From: Patiria pectinifera
Lineage: Eukaryota > Echinodermata > Asteroidea > Valvatida > Asterinidae
Assembly: GCA_029964075.1 (NCBI GenBank)
Contig: CM057133.1
Location: 18,562,699 to 18,626,698 of the forward strand
Reading direction: 5' to 3'
DNA: 64,000 nucleotides
Part shown: positions 58,501 through 64,000 of the stretch, one piece after another
Layout: every line of letters starts with the position of its first letter
Numbering within the stretch: position 1 is the stretch's first letter
Translations under genes and position numbers: made by a program
The notes under the pieces: model-generated
Databases searched by the model: none
Told to the model about the DNA's origin: nothing
The model's input: only the letters and a program-made list of their open reading frames with translations

Positions 58501-60846
58501 CATTCTCCCCCATTTTCTATTTTCATGCTGCTATTTTCATGGGGTTATGGTGCTTTTTTTGCTTCTTTAATGTTATTGTCCATGTTCATGAGTAAAATTG
58601 TGATGTCATTCAGGCAGAAACTTCAATGTTACAGCTATTTGTGCTTCAAAGTTGTCCAAATTTTGGAACTTTTTCAGTTTTTTGTTTGTTTGGTGATTCA
58701 TTGTTGTGTTAGTACTCAGCAGCAGGCCAAAGAGCAAACTTTTGTCGCAAATAAATGTATTTTCAATGAGCAAATTTTGGAGTTGCAAATTTTAACAGAA
58801 ACACCTTAACTGATAAATGTCTTCATAAAATGACATCACAGCAACAGCGCCAATGAACAGTTTAGAAAGAAATTCAAGAAAAATATTTAATATCTAAAGA
58901 AGTGCACGTTTCAATACTTTAATTTCTCTCTAAATTCCAAAGAGTTCAATTAGGGACTACACGTTTTGGAGTGAAAATCACTCTCGTGTTCGATTGAAAT
59001 AGTCTCAAAAAAAGAATCACTTTAGACGAAGCACGAGTAAAAACTCGATCTTTACCTTTGACGGAATTTCACTCTAAAACGTCTAGTCCCTAGTTTCCGA
59101 CTGTGGGAGTGCATCTTCTCTCGAAAGGAGTGAATTTTCACTCATTGGAATTTAGAGAGCAGTAAGGGACGTCAAATATTTTTCATACATTTGTGACACT
59201 TGAAATTAGGGATTGGAAGCTCTTCAGTTGTAGTATACGTGCAGGAAATTTATTCATTACAAGTGAATACATGAAGTGATGTTACTTCAGTCTTCAGGAA
59301 ATAGCGAATAATCAAAATATATTTACAAAATGACTAAACAATTAATCAGTAAGATTAAAGCAAGATAAATTCGAATTACTTTCAGTTCATGAATTAATAG
59401 AAAGGATTCATTCAAATGATTAAACAACATTTAGCGGGGTAGGCCATATTGGATTTCAACGTTTCAAGAATAAAACTTAGTTAAAATACGATCAAATAAG
59501 GAATTACGGAAATACAAACAGATATGGGTAGTCAAGAAATTGTGATGTCATGTATAGGTCATTGATGGAATGGTTAAGAACCCCCAAAATAGACAGTATT
59601 AATTACCTGCATACGTGAAGACGAATGTACATAAAGTGATGTTCCTGCAGTCTTCGGGAAATAACGAATGAGCTAGTGTCCAATATCCGACGTTGGGGGC
59701 GCTAGGTTAATTTGAATTTACATGTTAAAAAGGTTGAAACAAAAAAAATATCAGGGATGTCTTTTTTTTAACTTTTTTATAACCGTCAGACATTTAAGAG
59801 GAGTAGAAAGCTGCACAAAATATGTTCTTTACAAAAACAAAATTCCATGAACCCTTTGTAAACAAACTCGCAAAGATCAATAACTTCAAAATTCATCCAT
59901 AACAAAGAAAAATGGTCCTAAACTGAATTAAGATTCCATTCGGACATTAAGTTTAAGAGATTTCCCTACGTCACTCAATAGCTCATCAGAAATAACTTAT
60001 ATTCCTTCTTTGCCACCTAAGTCATCTGTATCGTAATTGTTGTGTGTAGTTAACATTTTTTACTGGAGATCTTGCCAGGTAAATTATGTTAGTGGGCTTG
60101 CCGTAGGCACGCTATCACTCAACCCCCATCACCACAACCCCTCCCCGTTTACTGAAAGCTACAGCCGTCCCTGCAACCCACAACACCAACCCACAACCGC
60201 ACCCCAAAGCGCAAACCCATAACACCAACCTACTATACTACCCTAACCCACAACGCCTTCCCAGACGCAAACTATCATCATCATTGACCTTCGCATGTTT
60301 TTATTAACCTTCGCCATTTTATCATTGACCTTCCTGGCATATAAAATGGTATTTCAAAAACCGTGAACGGCAATCGCAACAAAATACGGTAGACTTTGAT
60401 CCATCGTTGGAGTAGACTTTGATCCGATGCTTTTGATGTGATAAGATACTATGCTAACTACAAGAAAACTATTTTTTCTGTAAACAAAACGCTTGAAAGG
60501 TCGCAGTTCAGACTTACAAAAATCAGCACATCAGAATTGTAAATAACACAACACTCTACATGTATAAACGTACAGTCTACACGCGAGTTACAATTTGGTT
60601 GTTAGCCACTCAGTAAATAAGAGTGCGATTGTGACGGCCGAATCTTCTTTGATGTACATCGACGGATAAATCACCCAATTGACACAGAAGCCTTACCAAC
60701 CACGCGTCCATTGAGAGACTGTTAAGTATGTTGTTAAAAAAAATCTAATAAGAAATTGGAAAGTAAGAACAATTCTTCTCATCAACAAAAAGGAACATTA
60801 ACGCATGAGTTCATTGTTTTTGAAACAATAAAAGTCATGGCATTAA
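55583..60846. repeat. 3' flank of NLR unit 2, duplicate of 43460-48785
   Basis: Same landmarks as unit 1 in the same order. The homology ends abruptly after AAAGTCATGGCATTAAAA at about 60846, defining the right edge of the duplication. No supported exon. Confidence 0.85.
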
Positions 60847-62190
60847 AATAGTCCCTGGGATAGGGCCATTTAATCGCAAAATTTTATGATTAATCTTAAT
60901 ATTATTTTTCGTTGTAGGGTACCTTTGGACATCTGAAAATGGTGCTCTTAAGTTGCACAGCCGGTATTTTTGCCTTCCAGCTCCAAAAAACTGATATTTT
61001 GGGGGCTTATTTTTTGAGAAACGGCTGAAATCATATTTTGGGCCTCTGCTCTCTCCAAAATGGTCCCGTCGTGACCTGTTTGCACTTTTTACCATCCTGA
61101 TAGGATGGGTAAACAAGAAAAAATATGGTTGGTCCCAAGTTTATCCGTTTTCGTGTTCCCAGGGCATATATTGCTTTGCGGACACCCCCCAAATCCTGTG
61201 ACTTTGCCCTGTTTGGGGACAGAAATGAGTTTGAAACTCACTTTTATTCCAAAGATACACACTTTCTTTATAATTTAAAAACTGCCTGAGGCTACAAGCT
61301 TTAATTTAAGTGGTAAATAAGCTTTCTATCTTGAAAATTGGGCTCGCCATGGCCATTTTTGCTTCCCCTACCCCTAAATCACTCAAAACGGCTGTATAGT
61401 GGTTGGCATAGCAAACCTATTGTGCATTTTATGATAACAGTGCCAAATTTGGTACAGAGATAGACCAATATCATATCAACAAATGTGTATATTGGATCAT
61501 CACAGATCTGGCCCTGGACGGCCATGGGAGCCATCATTTTAAAAGTGCTGAGTCATGCTGAGTCAGCACTATTTTGTAATGCGTTTTCTCGTGCAATATG
61601 GAGGCTAACATGTTTTTCTGCCTTTTTTTCTACACGCTTGGATGGGAAACAGGCATAAACAATGGATTTTCTTTCAATACCTTATTAAAAAAAAAACTAA
61701 ATAATGCCTGCCAGGTGATGTCAGGCCTGGCTACACCTGCAAGAACTGTACTGCACTGTAATGTAGAACACAGACGTATATGTTGTCCTACACAAAGTTA
61801 GTTGGGAATTCAAGTTCTGACTCGCCAAAAATGACGTCCTGACAATGTTTAAGACCATCCACTATCATAGCAGAAATGGGTCTGGCAAAAACCATGCCCC
61901 ACAAATAAAAATCAACTGATTTTAGTCACAAAAAATGCTGAATCAGCATTTTGTTTAAATGCAATTCTGTTTCAAGCTTCGGTGGAAAAAAAAAAAAAAT
62001 TCTAGGTCATTTTTATCACCGTTAACCTGAGTTTCCGTATACAGACATGCTTGTAAAATGCAGCGATGGTGATTCTTTGTTATTTATGGGAGGGACAAGC
62101 TGGCTAAAAGTTGAAGGGGGTGGGGGCGGGGTTTGGACTGTCAACAATATCTAGGCACATTCCTAATATGTTGCGTTTGTTGTCTATTAG
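60847..62190. other. Noncoding stretch right of the duplication
   Basis: AT-rich single-copy-looking sequence with no supported exon. ORFs here are short and lack family motifs. Confidence 0.5.
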
Positions 62191-62198
62191 GCAAACAA

Positions 62199-62542
62199 AA
62201 AAGTCTCCGGTTTCTGGTATGCGCGCGCGTCGCCGTAGCCATGCGCGTCAACAAAATGAAAAAGTTTATTTTTCAATGAAAGATGATGTCTCAAAACCGC
62301 CAAACTCACTGGTTTGACTGGAATCCTGCTGCTGCTGAATTTTAACGGGTTTTTAGATGGGGTTATGATCGAGAATAAGCTTTATGTGGCCCCTCTGGTC
62401 TCCCATAATATTTGCACTAAGTTTAGTCGGGCACCATTTGCAGTCATCAGCCGACATTTGAAGCAAAAAAAACAGGTAAAAAAAAAGCCGCGTTGCCGCA
62501 CCACTTTTTTGGCAAGCTCCATACCAGAAACCGGAGACTTTT
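62199..62542. repeat. Inverted repeat, perfect 22-bp arms
   Basis: AAAAGTCTCCGGTTTCTGGT(AT) at 62199-62220 is exactly inverted at 62521-62542. The roughly 300-bp interior is noncoding. Likely a small DNA element. Confidence 0.8.
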
Positions 62543-62653
62543 TTTTTTGGCCTTACGTACAACTAAGTGAAAATATGTCATGGGAACACCATTTGGGGAA
62601 AACTTACGGAGCACATTTATAACAATATATATTTGCTAAAAGAAAAGGCCTGT

Positions 62654-63117
62654 ATGGTTGCAGACCAGTAAATAAACTTCCACAGACCCCAATGGTAAAT
62701 GCTCCCACTTCAGAAATTCAGGAAAAATACTCACAACTCTCCAAGGTGTTCGAGACATCAAATTAAAGCTTATTTCATTATCTTTCATTTTCTTTTCAAT
62801 TTTTGGGGGGTCATCGGATGACTTTTAGGAGAAATTTCTATCCGAAGATGATCACCACTGAAAACAGTCCTGAAGCCCATCGCCATTATGAAAAACGATG
62901 CCTACACTCCATTGCAAAATAGAGCGCTTTGCCCCAATTTATCCAAATTGAACGGAACTACAAGCTCACAGTCCTGTGCACGGCTTCCACCCATATTTTG
63001 TACAAACACTCAAGTTCATGACCCACAGCATGCTCAAATACTGAAGATTTTGAGGGCATGCAAATCGTGATTTGGCCGGCGTAGGCAATTTCGGACGATT
63101 TACTGGTCTGCAACCAT
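62654..63117. repeat. Inverted repeat, perfect 20-bp arms
   Basis: ATGGTTGCAGACCAGTAAAT at 62654-62673 is exactly inverted at 63098-63117. Interior noncoding. Confidence 0.8.
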
Positions 63118-63306
63118 GCACCGGGATAATTGTTTCGGGGGGGGGGGGGGCAGAACACGACCCCGCCTCCCCCACGATCCTCCCTCCCCCGGGGCCAAAT
63201 CCAAAATTCTTGGATTGGTTTGTATAATGTATTTCATTAATTACACGTTTTTAGTGCAGCCCGGGCATGTTGGTCAGTGACAGGTCCAACTTAACGAGGT
63301 CTTACA

Positions 63307-63990
63307 GCTACAGAAACTTTTTAAAATTGCTTCCACACAACGAAATAAGCAAAACGAATACAACCAATGGATTATGATATTTTAGTTGGTTTGGGAAAAA
63401 CGGATGACAAAATGTGGCATAGTAGGGACCCCCTGCAAACTGACCTCCCCCAACGGTGGATTAAAGAGGGAGGGCGGGGGGGGGGGACAACGGGGCCACG
63501 CCCCCTTTGTTTTTAGTTACGTCGCTCAAAAAGGCAGCTATTGCGTACACTGCCCACAAAACTCAACAAAAACAATAAACCTGTGCCCACTCCCCTTGTT
63601 TTCCATTTTAAACACCAATTTTTTTTTTGGGGGGGGGGATCTAGTTGAAGAAATAAATGTGTCCAAAAATTTCCGCCCCAAATTTAATAGAAAAACATGG
63701 GGAGGAGGTGCACATTTATTGTTTTTGTTGAGTTTTGTGGGTGATGTATGCAATAGCTGCCTTTTTAGCGAAGTTACTAGAAAGAAAGAGGGGCGTGGCC
63801 CATTGCCCCCCCCCGCCCTCCCCCTTTAATCCGCCGTTGGGGGAGGTCAGTTTATGGGGCTTCACCCCACTATACCACTTTTTGTCATCCGTTTTTTTCC
63901 CAAACCAACAGAAATGTCATATCTCTAATTCATTGGTATCATTTTGCTTATTGTGTTGTGTGGAAGCAATTTCAAAAAGTTTCTATAGCT
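63307..63990. mobile_element. Large palindrome / foldback element
   Basis: Arms of about 280 bp (63307-63590 and 63712-63990) are imperfect inverted copies sharing TTGCTTCCACACAAC, GGTTTGGGAAAAA, CGGATGACAAAA, CTGACCTCCCCCAACGG, GGGCCACGCCCC and AAGGCAGCTATTG. The roughly 120-bp centre is unpaired. It carries no gene. A strong cruciform or hairpin is expected. Confidence 0.85.
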
Positions 63991-64000
63991 ATATAAGACT

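Noticed and set aside
63386-63829. 147-residue ORF across the terminal palindrome
   Set aside because: Runs through poly-G tracts and both arms of a foldback element; no family resemblance.

Overview
The window is eukaryotic nuclear DNA with small GT-AG exons, long AT-rich introns, dense and nested transposable elements, and several duplicated immune-type exons. The mix of NACHT/LRR genes, C-type lectin, EGF and Ig exons, a CIDE-N gene, Penelope-like retroelements with hammerhead ribozymes, hAT foldback elements, a Polinton relic and a tRNA-derived SINE points to a marine invertebrate. A deuterostome (echinoderm, hemichordate or cephalochordate) is most likely, but the species cannot be fixed from sequence alone.

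Layout. 0-9.9 kb: a minus-strand locus with seven phase-compatible exons (5362 down past position 1) encoding a CIDE-N domain followed by a SAMD3-like module. A complete 822-codon zinc-finger/transposase-like ORF (7956-5488) lies inside what looks like the first long intron of the same transcription unit. 10.9-12.3 kb: a hairpin, a (TA)n array and a ~150-bp satellite. 12.3-20.6 kb: a non-LTR retrotransposon 5' end, then plus-strand exons for a C-type lectin half-domain, an EGF-like domain, a two-exon Ig-like domain and a membrane-anchor exon. The EGF/Ig part is tandemly duplicated (13.6-14.7 and 16.2-17.3 kb); the second copy is broken. A ~2-kb foldback element sits between these exons and the anchor exon. 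20.7-34.9 kb: SINE, satellite, noncoding DNA, a Penelope-like element in two opposed pieces between two (TA)n arrays with hammerhead motifs, an inverted-repeat element bracketed by 151-bp direct repeats, and a complete hAT-type element with 8-bp target duplication. 35.3-60.8 kb: two tandem NACHT-LRR genes with duplicated exons and 3' flanks, spaced about 12.1 kb apart. 60.8-64 kb: noncoding DNA with three nested inverted-repeat elements.

The most notable result is that both NACHT-LRR genes have, directly upstream and in the same splice phase (phase 1), a conserved exon encoding a single hydrophobic membrane segment plus acidic linker exons. They are therefore predicted to be membrane-anchored NLR-type receptors with a short N-terminal side. 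A diverged paralogue of the same membrane exon lies downstream of the lectin/EGF/Ig exons, which suggests that a lectin/Ig membrane-receptor locus and the NLR loci exchanged or inherited a common anchor exon. Between the two NLR copies the NACHT and middle region is almost identical (724 bp without a difference), while the C-terminal LRR region suddenly differs, mostly by amino-acid-changing substitutions. One copy also has a phase-compatible alternative terminal exon that would give an anchored protein lacking NACHT.

All exon models come from splice consensus, phase and family resemblance read by eye. No expression data or database search was available.
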